A stretch of 64,000 bases of DNA from a bacterium (GTDB lineage: Bacteria > Calditrichota > Calditrichia > RBG-13-44-9 > J042), in NCBI GenBank assembly GCA_015485355.1, contig WFTQ01000034.1:1-64000 (forward strand), given 5' to 3'. The first letter of the stretch is position 1, and the number at the start of each line of letters is the position of its first letter. Below, one piece after another: positions 36,947 to 47,013 of the stretch. The notes under the pieces were generated by a model. The model did no database searches and had not been told where the DNA came from. It saw nothing but the letters and a program-made list of their open reading frames with translations. Both the position numbers and the translations under genes were made by a program.

Positions 36947-39112
36947 ATGTGTTTGGAAGGCAATTGCAGGAAATTTTTTGATCCTCACTCCCTGGCCTTG
37001 GTGGGTGTCTCTCGCAAGCCGGGATCTTTGGGCCATAAATTTTTACAGGCGGTGCGGCAATTTGGTTATCGCGGGCGGGTTTACCCGGTGCATCCTACGG
37101 TTCCCGAGATGGAGGGGCTTCGTTGTTATCCTTCCCTGGAGGCCTTACCGGAGGTCCCCGACCTGGCTGTCATCATGGTGAAAAAAGAACAGGTTGCCCG
37201 GATGTTGGAAGCCTGTGGTAAAAAAGGCATTCATCACGTCATCATTATTACAGCGGGGTTTCGAGAAACCGGAGATGAGGGGCGCGAGAGGGAGATGGAA
37301 TTGCTGAAGATCGCCTATCGATATGGTCTTCGCTTTTTGGGTCCCAATTGCATGGGGCTTTTCAACACCGGTTCTCAGATTCGTTTAAATGCCAGTTTTT
37401 CTCCTACCCAACCCCTTCCGGGCACGGTCGCTTTTCTTTCCCAGTCGGGAGCCCTGGCGGTGGCCATTCTGGAGATGGCACGGACCCTTCGGCTGGGGTT
37501 TTCCAAGTTTGTGAGTTTAGGCAACAAAGCCGATTTAACGGAAGTGGATTTTCTGCCGTTTTTGCTGGAGGATCCGGAGACGCGGGTGGTGATGTTGTAT
37601 CAGGAAGGGATTGAGCGCCCCGGGACGTTTCGGGAATGGCTTTACCGATTGAGTTGTCGAAAACCGGTGCTGGCCTTACTGGCCGGGCGGAGTCAATCGG
37701 CCGCTCGGGCGGCGGTCTCGCACACTGGGGCGCTGACCGGTTCCACGGAAGCCGTGGAAGCCTTGTTCCGGCAGTGTGGTGTCGTTTCCCTGGAAAGGGT
37801 GCAAGATTTTGTAGAAACGGCCCTGGCGTTTTCCCTGGCCCGCTTACCCGGTGGCCCCCGGGTGGCTGTGATTACCAATGCCGGAGGGCCGGGCATCCTT
37901 ACGGTGGAGGCTCTGGAACGTGCCGGCCTTCAGGTGGTGCCTTTTCAGGAAAAAACCCGCCGACGATTGCGGCAACTCCTGCCCGAAGAAGCCGCCGTCG
38001 AGAATCCGGTGGATATGATTGCCAGCGCCACGGAAATAACCTATCGGGAAACCCTGCACACCGTGTTGATCGATGAGCAAATCGATGCCGTCGTGGTGGT
38101 GATTGTGCGTCCCCCGGTGGATACCACCCCCGCCCGGATCGCCCGGGAATTCCAGACCGTCCTGCCATCGGAAACGGACAAACCGATTTTTGTGGTTCTT
38201 ATGGCCCACTGGGACGAAACCGCCGGCATAGAAGCGTTCCACCGTTTGAATATCCCGGTGTTTGCCTATCCCGATAGCGCGGCTCGTGCCCTGGCTGCCA
38301 TGTGGACCTATGCCCGCTGGAAACAACAGCCCCCGGGAAAACGCCTGTCCTATCCGGTCGATCAAGAACAAGCGGCCCGTCTGCTGGCAGGGGCAAAGAC
38401 TTCCGCCCGCTTTCTGTCCGAATACGTCGCCTGGCAAATTTTACAAGCCTACGGTTTCCCCTTGCCGGCCTTCGCGATGGTACAGCATTTAGAGGATGCT
38501 CTGGAAACGTTTAGAGATTGGAACAAACCGATCGTTCTGAAATTGCTTTCGCCACAAATCGTTCACAAATCGGATGCCGGGGTCGTATGGGGGAATCTGG
38601 ACAGCGAGGATGCCATCCGGGCCGCCTGGGAGCGTCTGCAACAAGTGATAGCCGCTCATCCTGAAGAATGGGCGGTAGAAGGGGTACTGGTTCAGGAATG
38701 GATACCGGGACAACGGGAATGGATTGCCGGGGTTCATAAAGATGCCCGGTTGGGTCATGTGCTCATGTTCGGCCTTGGGGGAGTGCTGGTGGAAGTCTGG
38801 AAGGATGTCTCTTTCCGGGTAGTACCTCTGAGCGATCGGGACGCGCGGGAAATGTTACGCGAAATCCGGGCCTCCAAACTCCTCGACGGTACCCGCCACC
38901 TGGCCCCGGTGAAGGAGAACGACCTGGTCGATATGCTCCTGCGCCTGTCTCAGTTGGTTTCCGACTTCCCGGAAATTTCCTCCCTGGACCTGAATCCCAT
39001 TATGGCTACCGATGACGGGCAACGTTTGGCAGTGGTGGATGTCCGAATCGAAATATACAGCCCGGAGGAATCCCGGTCAAACCAGGAAAAGGGGAGAAAG
39101 AAGAAGGCTTAA
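36947..39112 (+). CDS. ADP-forming acyl-CoA (acetate--CoA) ligase, fused alpha and beta subunits
   Basis: A 721-residue cytoplasmic enzyme that converts acyl-CoA, ADP and phosphate to acid, CoA and ATP, a way to conserve energy in fermentation. The alpha part has a CoA-binding Rossmann domain ('FDPHSLALVGVSRKPGSLG') and the phosphohistidine His259 ('AAVSHTGALTGS'). The C-terminal 220 residues are the ATP-grasp beta part ('PIVLKLLSPQIVHKSDAGVVWGNL', 'LVQEWIPGQREWIAGVHKDA'). Specificity (acetate or other acids, or a protein-acetyltransferase-related role) is not evident; no GNAT domain is attached. It starts right after the stop of the response regulator, with GGAG 10 bp upstream. Confidence 0.95.
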   Translation: MCLEGNCRKFFDPHSLALVGVSRKPGSLGHKFLQAVRQFGYRGRVYPVHPTVPEMEGLRCYPSLEALPEVPDLAVIMVKKEQVARMLEACGKKGIHHVIIITAGFRETGDEGREREMELLKIAYRYGLRFLGPNCMGLFNTGSQIRLNASFSPTQPLPGTVAFLSQSGALAVAILEMARTLRLGFSKFVSLGNKADLTEVDFLPFLLEDPETRVVMLYQEGIERPGTFREWLYRLSCRKPVLALLAGRSQSAARAAVSHTGALTGSTEAVEALFRQCGVVSLERVQDFVETALAFSLARLPGGPRVAVITNAGGPGILTVEALERAGLQVVPFQEKTRRRLRQLLPEEAAVENPVDMIASATEITYRETLHTVLIDEQIDAVVVVIVRPPVDTTPARIAREFQTVLPSETDKPIFVVLMAHWDETAGIEAFHRLNIPVFAYPDSAARALAAMWTYARWKQQPPGKRLSYPVDQEQAARLLAGAKTSARFLSEYVAWQILQAYGFPLPAFAMVQHLEDALETFRDWNKPIVLKLLSPQIVHKSDAGVVWGNLDSEDAIRAAWERLQQVIAAHPEEWAVEGVLVQEWIPGQREWIAGVHKDARLGHVLMFGLGGVLVEVWKDVSFRVVPLSDRDAREMLREIRASKLLDGTRHLAPVKENDLVDMLLRLSQLVSDFPEISSLDLNPIMATDDGQRLAVVDVRIEIYSPEESRSNQEKGRKKKA

Positions 39113-39138
39113 ATTCGGCCCGAAACTGTCGAAAGTAT

Positions 39139-39168
39139 TTGGTCTGAGGGTGAGGGGGCCGTTATATT
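39139..39168 (+). promoter_or_regulatory. Possible promoter of the M23 peptidase gene
   Basis: TTGGTC and TATATT are 18 bp apart, about 50 bp before the ATG at 39220. Confidence 0.35.
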
Positions 39169-39219
39169 GGCCTTATTCTGGAAGGGTAGATCGAAAAAAC
39201 AATACCACAAAGGGTCTGG

Positions 39220-41481
39220 ATGAATACGGTTGGATTCCATTTACACCATACACTCTTTGTAGCCCTTGTTTTGGCCGGACCGATAACGGCCGGGGGCTAT
39301 TTATGGCCCACCGATGCCAGTAAACACCTTACCAGTAGCTTTTGCGAATTCCGGCCCCGCCATTTTCATGCGGCCATCGATATTAAAACTTGGAATCGGA
39401 CCGGGTATAACATATTTGCCGTGGATGACGGCTATATTTATCGTATCCGCGTATCCGCCAATGGATACGGGAAGGCCTTGTATGTGAAACTGAAGGATGG
39501 GAATATCGCCGTCTATGCCCATCTGGAGCGTTTTATCCCTTCCCTGGAAACTTTTGCCAATGAATTGCGCAAAAAACGACGGCGCTACGTTTTGGATTAC
39601 TTTCCGGACCCGAATCAATTTCCCGTGAAAAAAGGGGAGGTGCTGGGTTACACCGGCGAAACGGGAATCGGAGTCCCCCACCTGCACTTTGAAATCCGCG
39701 ACCCCCAGAACCGACCGATGAATCCGTTGCGGTTTTATCCCGGGGAAGTGGAAGATACCATCCCGCCGCGGGTTCGGTTCCTGGCGGTGATACCCCGGGA
39801 TGTGGATACCTTCATCAACTTTCGGCCCGACACGTTGTTGCTTTCTCTGCCGTCGGGAAAAACGATGATGCTGGATTCGCCAATTTATTTGACCGGATCC
39901 GCATACATCGCGGTAAGCGCTTACGACATGGGCAATGGTGTGCACAACAAATTCGGTATTTACCAAGCGGAGTTACGCGTCAACGGAACGCGCATCTTTG
40001 AAGTACGGTACGACTATTTCAGTTACGCCAACACCCATCTGGTGGAACTCGATAAAAATTTTTCACTCTGGCGCAAGGGGTTGGGGAAATTTCAAAACCT
40101 GTTTCGCCATCCGCAAAACGATTTACCGGTATATCCGAAAACACCTCCGGGGGGAGGGATTCTGGATCATCGGGTCCTGAATGCTGGGGAAAACGAGCTG
40201 GAAATCCGTCTGAGCGATTTTCAGCAAAACGAGACGGTGATTCGCGGTCGGCTTATTTATCATCGTCAATCCACCGTGGCGATGGCGGCCCGGAGTGTGA
40301 TCCGGAAGACCCTGTTGCTTGCGTTAAAATCCCCTGAACCCCTGAACTGGATCGAAGTTCGGGAATATCGGTCCGGAAACCCGGAAACGGTGTCTGCCCA
40401 GTACATTCTGGATGATGTTCAGCATATCGGGGATGATTTTTTTTACTACCTGTCCATCCCCTTAAAAACCAATCCCGAAATCCCGGGTTTGCGGATTATC
40501 CCGTATTACGCTCCGGATTTGCCGGGATTACCTCTTTTTCTTAAGCCGTTGGAAGATGACCCGATGGAGGAAGCGCGGAAAGATCCCGTTCCGGGGACGA
40601 TGCCGAAATGGATTTTCCGGGGTGGGGAAGTGGGGATCCGGTTGCCCTTGCCCCTGTTTTCCCGGATGCAGGAATCCGAAGTCTTTGCCGGTCTACCCAT
40701 GTACTTTTTAGAGGACGAGGTGCTGATAACCTTGCGGTTGGCGGATTACTTCCGCATCAGTCAATTGCCCTTGGATGAACATCCCTATTTGGTGGCCGAA
40801 CTTCAACAATGGCATCCGGTGATTCCGGGTACCGTTAAAAAATTGCGTTCCTCCGACGGGTTTATGGCGTTGCAGTTTCAGAAGGAAAGCCTGTACGACA
40901 CCCTCTTCTGCCGGATTCAAAAAAGAATGCCCCATGCTTTCCAGGAAGTGGCACCACCATACCGGCGTTTATCGGAGGTGTATGATGTACGGCCCGTTGA
41001 TCAACCGATGAATCGCGGGGCGGAAGTCATTTTTTATTTGCCGGATTCTTTAACGAGGGTTCAGGGACTGGGTGCTTATTATTGGGACGCCCGAAAGGGG
41101 TGGTTGTTTTTACCCACCCGGTGGGATCGGGAAGGGAATCGGTTACGGGCCCGGATTACCAGCCTGGAACAGTTCGTCTTGATTCAGGATACCGTTCCCC
41201 CTGCCTTCCGGGTGTTGAGCCGGATGAACCCGGATTCCTCATTGTTTGCCACCCGACCGCTTTACTTTGAGGTTGAGGACGAAATGGCCGGTATATACAG
41301 GGAACGACAGATTACCGTGCGGGCCGATGGGGATTGGACGATATTCGAGTACGACCCGGAGGAAAAATTCATTCGCATCGATCCCCAACATCTGCCAAAG
41401 AATGCTCGGGTGCTGGAGATTATCGTCGAAGATAATGTGGGGAATCGCCGGATTCACCGGTTTCCTTTACGGTACAACTGA
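39220..41481 (+). CDS. Exported M23-family metallopeptidase (LytM domain) with long beta-rich C-terminus
   Basis: A 753-residue protein with a signal peptide ('FVALVLAGPITAGGY'). The LytM domain lies at residues 40-180: 'RHFHAAIDIKT' gives the first His and Asp zinc ligands, and 'GVPHLHFEIRDP' gives the HxH motif. Such enzymes cut peptidoglycan cross-bridges or activate amidases. An insertion of about 40 residues separates the two halves ('NELRKKRRRYVLDYFPD'). Residues 190-753 are beta-rich and contain Ig-like segments, several times longer than usual for the family and perhaps involved in surface localisation. It is on the same strand as the following lipoprotein/barrel pair. Confidence 0.9.
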   Translation: MNTVGFHLHHTLFVALVLAGPITAGGYLWPTDASKHLTSSFCEFRPRHFHAAIDIKTWNRTGYNIFAVDDGYIYRIRVSANGYGKALYVKLKDGNIAVYAHLERFIPSLETFANELRKKRRRYVLDYFPDPNQFPVKKGEVLGYTGETGIGVPHLHFEIRDPQNRPMNPLRFYPGEVEDTIPPRVRFLAVIPRDVDTFINFRPDTLLLSLPSGKTMMLDSPIYLTGSAYIAVSAYDMGNGVHNKFGIYQAELRVNGTRIFEVRYDYFSYANTHLVELDKNFSLWRKGLGKFQNLFRHPQNDLPVYPKTPPGGGILDHRVLNAGENELEIRLSDFQQNETVIRGRLIYHRQSTVAMAARSVIRKTLLLALKSPEPLNWIEVREYRSGNPETVSAQYILDDVQHIGDDFFYYLSIPLKTNPEIPGLRIIPYYAPDLPGLPLFLKPLEDDPMEEARKDPVPGTMPKWIFRGGEVGIRLPLPLFSRMQESEVFAGLPMYFLEDEVLITLRLADYFRISQLPLDEHPYLVAELQQWHPVIPGTVKKLRSSDGFMALQFQKESLYDTLFCRIQKRMPHAFQEVAPPYRRLSEVYDVRPVDQPMNRGAEVIFYLPDSLTRVQGLGAYYWDARKGWLFLPTRWDREGNRLRARITSLEQFVLIQDTVPPAFRVLSRMNPDSSLFATRPLYFEVEDEMAGIYRERQITVRADGDWTIFEYDPEEKFIRIDPQHLPKNARVLEIIVEDNVGNRRIHRFPLRYN

Positions 41482-41618
41482 GGCGTCTTCACAGGCGGGT
41501 CAGCGTGACCTGAGTCAAGGTTGCAAATTAAAATTGATCTCATATTTAAAGGGTTGTGGTCGATTAATTGATATCCCGATTAATGAACAAAAGAATGTAA
41601 AATAAAAGGTCTCCCCCG

Positions 41619-43715
41619 ATGAAAAAAGTACAATGGCTTGTCACGGCTCTGGTTTTGGGCCTGTTCATCCTCTCCTGCAATTTTCGGGAACCGGTGCTTC
41701 CCCGCTGGAGCGTTCCCTTGTTGCTCCCCCTTTCTGAACAAACATTTTCCATGGACGAACTGCTGGGCGATTCCAGTTTCGTGGCCGACAACCCCGATTC
41801 CATGTTGACGTTGCAGGTCAATGGCGAGATCGATCCGGAATCACTGGATGAAAGCGACCTGGCCTTTAAACCTCAGGGCAGCTCGAATCGTCTGGAAATC
41901 GGAACCCTGCGACTGGACTCTCTACAGGCCATGAATACGGGTATGATCACATTGGCCGAGATTTTCCCGGAGCTCGCCAGCCTTCCCACGGGAGCGCAGG
42001 TGGTCATCCCGGAAACCACCCTGGTTCCCCCCGCGAAAATTCTGTTGGCCGAAGACTATAAATGGATTTATCTGGAAAAGGGCACCATCATCATACGGGT
42101 CATCAACAACCTGCCCTTTGATTTGGGGCCGAATAACTCCTCCGCCGGCATTCGGTTTGTGGTGAAAAACGACAGCCTGGGCAATCAAGTTAGCGAAGTT
42201 TTAATTGACCGGGTGGTGGCTACCGGCACCCAGGGAGAAGGCCGGGATGACATCATGGCCGGGGGGGTGTATGTATACGATCGGTTACGGCTGGAATATA
42301 ACGTTCCTATCGCCCGGAAAGATACCATCACCATTAGCGATGAGGTGTTAAATCAAACCGGTATCCAGATTATTGTCGATCTGGCGGAAATGGAAGCCAG
42401 CGCCGTACGGGCGAAACTGGAATCCCAGGAATTTCGGCGGACAATTCGGTTCGCCCTGAACGGACGCCACAAAATCAAGTCCGGTGTGGTGAAACGGGGG
42501 AGTTTCTATTTATCGTTTCGCAATGAAACCGGTATTTCCGGTAAAATTGTTTTCACCATTCCCAGTCTCCTTCGAAGCGATGGGACAACGTTTCAGGATA
42601 GTCTGTTTATCGATCAACAGCCCATTAGCCGGGTCATCGCCCTGGATGGCATTCGCATTCAGAACCCGATAGACCCGAACCTTCCCCTGGATAGTATTGA
42701 TGTGATCGTCGATACCCGGACCAGGGGATCGGATCAGTTCGTTACCGTGCAGAGCAGCGATCGGATTGTCGCCGAAATCTCTTCGGATTCCCTATTCTTC
42801 CAATCATTCAACGGCATTCTGGCTCCCGAGACGATTGACTTTGGGCCCTTTGAAGAGAAAAATATTGCCGATTATAACCGCTTAAAGGGCACCGGTATTC
42901 AGCTGGCAAACGTGAAATTGATTTTGGACCTGTTCAACGAGTTGTACATAGAGGACTTGCGATTGGATCTCACGATTTGGGGTTATCATGAGGATGAAAA
43001 CGGTGTGATAACCGATTCCGCAAAAATCGAGATCCTGGATCAACAGATCAGTTCCGGGCAACCGGGCGATCCCGGTAAAACCCGGTTCGTTTTGACGGGT
43101 CCGGAAGTGGTGGATTTTGTGAATATACTTCCTACCACCATCCGGGGTGAGGGGAAGATCACCGCTTCGGGAGAGTCCGAAGTGGTTCTGGGGAGTCAGG
43201 TCTGGGCGAATTACGAGTTAACCACCCCCTTGCAATTTTCCCTTCAAGGAATGGAACCCATCCAGAGCCGGGTGGATACGCTGACCGACCAGGATATCGA
43301 TCAGGAACTGCGGGACGCGTTACGAAACGATTTTCAAGAAGCCGGTTTAACCCTCAACCTGATCAATCATACACCCTTAGGGGGCCGTATTCGGATGATG
43401 GTTACACGCGATTCTTTACGCACCGATATGTTTGATACCACAACATTTAATCCCGCCAAAGAATTCATTAAAAAAATTCAATTGAATCCAGCGCCGGTTA
43501 ATCCGGTCACCGGCTTTGTGGACCAGCCCGGTGAGAATGAGATCTTATTCAATCTCACCCGACGGGAAATGCGGATTCTCAGTCAACCTCCGCTACGGGT
43601 GGCCTATGAGCTACAGATTGCCGATACGAAGGGTACGGTAGCCCTGCGAACCGTGGATTACATTAAAATTTCCGGTCAGGTCAAATTAACGGTGATTGTC
43701 AATGAAAATCAGTAG
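41619..43715 (+). CDS. Large lipoprotein of unknown function
   Basis: A 698-residue predicted lipoprotein: the signal ends in 'FILSC'. The mature part is acidic, Asp/Ile/Leu-rich and beta-like, with repeated strands of similar style ('IVDTRTRGSDQFVTVQ', 'LVIDL'-like patterns). I recognise no enzyme motif. Its stop is 7 bp before the start of an outer-membrane barrel gene, so the two proteins probably work together at the outer membrane. Tandem large lipoprotein plus DUF5723-like barrel pairs occur in FCB-group genomes; the function of such pairs is not known to me. Confidence 0.8.
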   Translation: MKKVQWLVTALVLGLFILSCNFREPVLPRWSVPLLLPLSEQTFSMDELLGDSSFVADNPDSMLTLQVNGEIDPESLDESDLAFKPQGSSNRLEIGTLRLDSLQAMNTGMITLAEIFPELASLPTGAQVVIPETTLVPPAKILLAEDYKWIYLEKGTIIIRVINNLPFDLGPNNSSAGIRFVVKNDSLGNQVSEVLIDRVVATGTQGEGRDDIMAGGVYVYDRLRLEYNVPIARKDTITISDEVLNQTGIQIIVDLAEMEASAVRAKLESQEFRRTIRFALNGRHKIKSGVVKRGSFYLSFRNETGISGKIVFTIPSLLRSDGTTFQDSLFIDQQPISRVIALDGIRIQNPIDPNLPLDSIDVIVDTRTRGSDQFVTVQSSDRIVAEISSDSLFFQSFNGILAPETIDFGPFEEKNIADYNRLKGTGIQLANVKLILDLFNELYIEDLRLDLTIWGYHEDENGVITDSAKIEILDQQISSGQPGDPGKTRFVLTGPEVVDFVNILPTTIRGEGKITASGESEVVLGSQVWANYELTTPLQFSLQGMEPIQSRVDTLTDQDIDQELRDALRNDFQEAGLTLNLINHTPLGGRIRMMVTRDSLRTDMFDTTTFNPAKEFIKKIQLNPAPVNPVTGFVDQPGENEILFNLTRREMRILSQPPLRVAYELQIADTKGTVALRTVDYIKISGQVKLTVIVNENQ

Positions 43716-43722
43716 GGATCCT

Positions 43723-44991
43723 ATGAAACATGCTATTCTATTCCTTTTTAACGTTTGGCTGTTGTTGCCCTCGATGGTCGGGGCCCAGATGTCATTCGAT
43801 GCCCGCTCAGTCGCCATGGGCAGCAGCAACAGTGCCGATGCTCAGGGGTTGGAACAGGTGGGAACCAATCCGGCTACCCTGGCGCTGTATCGACCCTTCA
43901 ATTTTGAGTTTAACCTCCTTACGCTGAACGTCAGTGCCTATAACAACAGCATTACGAAGGGATTGTACGATCGGTATTTCACCACCGGGGATTCCCTTAC
44001 CCAGGCCGACAAGGAAGAAATCTTAGGGGCCATTGATGCTTCGGGGCTTAAGGGAAGCTTCTGGGCTAATGTCAACACCCTGGCGTTTTATACCCGCAAC
44101 TTAAGTCTTTCTCTTGCCATAATGGGGAATGGATTCATACAAGCCCCCAAGGTTCTGTTCGAATTGCCCTTGAAAGGGAATACGGAATTAGATCGCACCT
44201 ATAGATTTGACGACATTAACGGGGAAGGGTGGTTAGGGTTGGCGGCCACTCTGGGACTGTCGAGGCCCCTGGAACTGGATTTTCTGGAAAACTATTTCGA
44301 TTTTTTTGCCGTCGGGTTGTCTTTTAAATACCTGGCGGGGATCGTTTACGCGGAGGTGGAACAATCCCGGGGTGAATTTTTCAATGGTGCAAATTATTTG
44401 CTGCTGGATTCCCGGGTCTCCCTTCGAGAGGCCCGGGGAGGCAAGGGTATTGCCTTCGATCTGGGTTTTATTGGTCGATACGAAGATAAATGGACGGTCA
44501 GTTTGGCTTTGATGAATCCCATTGGCAGCATTCGTTGGACCAAAGAGACCCAACAACGGATACTGACCATTCGGGCGGATAGTTTGTCAATCCCGGATCG
44601 CCTGGCGGATAGTCTGATCGTGAATGCAGATACCAGTTTCGCGATCGATCCGTTTCGTACCCGGTTGCCGGTGATCCTGGACCTGGCCGTGGCCTATCGC
44701 TGGAGTAGCGACTTGCTGATCACCGGCGAATATGAACAGGGCCTGAATCGCTCTATGGGGGGCACTACCACACCTCGTCTGGCTGCCGGCGTGGAATATA
44801 CCATTTTCCCGGTGATCCCCCTGCGCGCAGGCATCTCTATTGGAGGGAAGTCGGGATTTACTGTCGCCTTCGGTGCAGGGATTAATTTGCAGGTCTGGTA
44901 CCTGGATGTCGCTTTCATGAATCGCGGGAGCCTTTTCCCGGGCGGCAGCAAGGGCTTCACCCTGGCAATCACCAGTCGATTTCGGTTTTAA
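43723..44991 (+). CDS. Outer-membrane beta-barrel protein (DUF5723-like)
   Basis: A 422-residue protein with a signal peptide ending 'LLPSMVGAQM'. The mature start 'SFDARSVAMGSSNSADAQGLEQVGTNPATLAL' is the pattern of PorV/DUF5723-type barrels, and strands alternate to a terminal aromatic 'ITSRFRF'. ATG 43723 is chosen over the tracked 43696: it starts the signal peptide and follows AGGGA, while 43696 lies inside the previous gene. It is probably translated together with the upstream lipoprotein. Ligand unknown. Confidence 0.87.
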   Translation: MKHAILFLFNVWLLLPSMVGAQMSFDARSVAMGSSNSADAQGLEQVGTNPATLALYRPFNFEFNLLTLNVSAYNNSITKGLYDRYFTTGDSLTQADKEEILGAIDASGLKGSFWANVNTLAFYTRNLSLSLAIMGNGFIQAPKVLFELPLKGNTELDRTYRFDDINGEGWLGLAATLGLSRPLELDFLENYFDFFAVGLSFKYLAGIVYAEVEQSRGEFFNGANYLLLDSRVSLREARGGKGIAFDLGFIGRYEDKWTVSLALMNPIGSIRWTKETQQRILTIRADSLSIPDRLADSLIVNADTSFAIDPFRTRLPVILDLAVAYRWSSDLLITGEYEQGLNRSMGGTTTPRLAAGVEYTIFPVIPLRAGISIGGKSGFTVAFGAGINLQVWYLDVAFMNRGSLFPGGSKGFTLAITSRFRF

Positions 44992-45152
44992 GTTCCGGGG
45001 GATGGACCCCACAAGGGTTCGTCCCCGGAGGAATGCTGTTTGCTCCACCCCTTTCACTCCTTGGTAAAGCTGATTGCCTTGGCGGCTTTTTCGCCATTAT
45101 AAGGGCGCACATACCCCCTGAAAACGGTGGATGGCAAATATCCATAAAGCGG

Positions 45153-45181
45153 TTGAAACCCGATGGTGGGTTGGTTATATT
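45153..45181 (+). promoter_or_regulatory. Sigma-70-like promoter of mutL
   Basis: TTGAAA, a 17-bp spacer and TATATT, 38 bp before the preferred mutL ATG. It overlaps the tracked 45163 start, which argues against that start. Confidence 0.5.
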
Positions 45182-45219
45182 TTTTCGTTTACTTAAAAAC
45201 CAAGAAAGAAAAGAATCGC

Positions 45220-47013
45220 ATGGCCCGGATTCGAGTGTTGCCCGCCAACATTGCCAATAAAATCGCGGCCGGAGAAGTCGTTGATCGTCCCGCCTCGGTG
45301 GTTAAAGAATTGGTGGAAAATTCCCTGGACGCAGGGGCCACGGAAATCACCGTGGTGATTGCTCAGGCGGGCAAGGAGTTGATCCAGGTGATCGATAACG
45401 GCTGTGGAATGGAGCCCCGGGATGCCGAATTGGCTTTTGAACGGCACGCCACCAGTAAAATCCAGAGCGTTCAAGATCTGGATCGAATCGCCACCCTTGG
45501 ATTTCGAGGGGAAGCTCTCCCCAGTATCGCATCGGTTTCCCGGTTGGAAGTAAAGACCTGTCCCCTGCCCCGGGGGGAAGGAACCGTCCTTCGACTGGAG
45601 GGAGGCAAAGTCCTCTCCCGTCATCAGGAGGCTCTCCACCGGGGAACCACCATTTCGGTTAAACATCTTTTCTACAACACCCCGGCCCGGCGGAGTTTTC
45701 TAAAAGCCGATACTACCGAATTTAATCATATCCTTAAAGTATTAAAACGGTTCTTTCTGGCCTATCCGGAAGTCCATTTCGTGCTGATTCATAACCAGGA
45801 GGAATTGTTTAATCTACCCCGGACTACTTTGGATCAGCGCATCGTCCAGGTGTTTGGGGAAAAGTTTTACCAGGGACTGGTGTATGTTCGCGAAGAAATG
45901 AACGAAGTGCGTTTAGACGGCTATGTTTGTAAACCCGATTGTACCCGGGGTAACACCGAAAACCAGTTTATCTTCCTCAATCGAAGGGCCGTATTGAATC
46001 GCCATCTGGCCCATGCGGTATTTCAGGGATACGGGAATTTGATTGAGCGTTCCCGATACCCTCAGTTTATGCTCTTTTTGCATATTCCGCCGCATCTGGT
46101 GGATGTTAACGTGCACCCTACCAAAATGGAAGTCCGTTTTGCAAATGAGCGGGTCGTCTATCACCTGTTCTTGTCGGCGGTGCGCAAGGCGGTTCAGAGT
46201 CGGAAAATCGTGCCCCATTTCGATTTGTCCGGAGACGATCCTCACAAGAAGGAAATCCGTCATCATTTTCAGAGAATGCGTCAGTTCCGTCGTCCCCTTC
46301 GTCGGGCCGTTCAGGGTCGTTCGGATGCCGGCGCGGATACCCAGTTGACGCTGAATTATACCGTTCCCACCGCCCCTGAGGAAAGTTCCCGAACCCCGGA
46401 TTTCCTCGCTCCAGAGACGGGTGACGAGGATCAGGCCAGTGTTCAGGCAAATTTATGGCAGGTCCATAATCGCTACATTTTTTCCCAGATTAAGAGCGGC
46501 CTGGTCATCATCGATCAACATGTGGCCCACGAAAGGGTGCTTTACGAGCGTGTTCTGAATGCTTTGGCGCAGAATCGCTCCGTCCCCTCGCAACAACTGC
46601 TGTTTCCTCAAACCCTGGAACTTTCTTTAGAAGATTTTTTGATTTTCAGCGACATTAAGGAATGGCTGGAAAAGATCGGATTTTCTGTGACCGAATTGAG
46701 TGGGCGCACCATTTTGATTGAGGCCATCCCCGCGGATGTGAAGGTGGGATATGAGGGGAAAATTCTTCTGGAGATTTTAGACTATTACCGGGAGAATGAG
46801 GATAAGAATTATCAACCGCACGAAAAAATCGCCGCCGCCTTTGCCTGCAGAAATGCCATTAAATCCGGGGAAAAATTGAGCCTCGAAGCCATGAACGCCC
46901 TTGTCGATCAACTGTTTGCTACTCGAGAACCGTTTTTCTGTCCTCATGGGCGTCCGGTGATTGTCAATCTAACGCTGGATGAATTGGATAAAAAATTCAA
47001 ACGGGTCAAATGA
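45220..47013 (+). CDS. mutL: DNA mismatch repair protein MutL (endonuclease type)
   Basis: A 597-residue protein that couples MutS mismatch recognition to strand incision. The N-terminal GHKL ATPase has 'ENSLDAGA', 'DNGCGM' and 'GFRGEALPSI'. The C-terminal domain carries the endonuclease signature 'DQHVAHERVLYE' (consensus DQHAx2Ex4E with one A-to-V change), 'ACRNAIKSGEKL' and 'CPHGRP', so it should nick DNA itself, as in bacteria lacking MutH. The start at 45220 matches the family ('MARIRVLPANIANKIAAGEV'). mutS is not in this window. miaA follows, as in many genomes. Confidence 0.97.
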   Translation: MARIRVLPANIANKIAAGEVVDRPASVVKELVENSLDAGATEITVVIAQAGKELIQVIDNGCGMEPRDAELAFERHATSKIQSVQDLDRIATLGFRGEALPSIASVSRLEVKTCPLPRGEGTVLRLEGGKVLSRHQEALHRGTTISVKHLFYNTPARRSFLKADTTEFNHILKVLKRFFLAYPEVHFVLIHNQEELFNLPRTTLDQRIVQVFGEKFYQGLVYVREEMNEVRLDGYVCKPDCTRGNTENQFIFLNRRAVLNRHLAHAVFQGYGNLIERSRYPQFMLFLHIPPHLVDVNVHPTKMEVRFANERVVYHLFLSAVRKAVQSRKIVPHFDLSGDDPHKKEIRHHFQRMRQFRRPLRRAVQGRSDAGADTQLTLNYTVPTAPEESSRTPDFLAPETGDEDQASVQANLWQVHNRYIFSQIKSGLVIIDQHVAHERVLYERVLNALAQNRSVPSQQLLFPQTLELSLEDFLIFSDIKEWLEKIGFSVTELSGRTILIEAIPADVKVGYEGKILLEILDYYRENEDKNYQPHEKIAAAFACRNAIKSGEKLSLEAMNALVDQLFATREPFFCPHGRPVIVNLTLDELDKKFKRVK

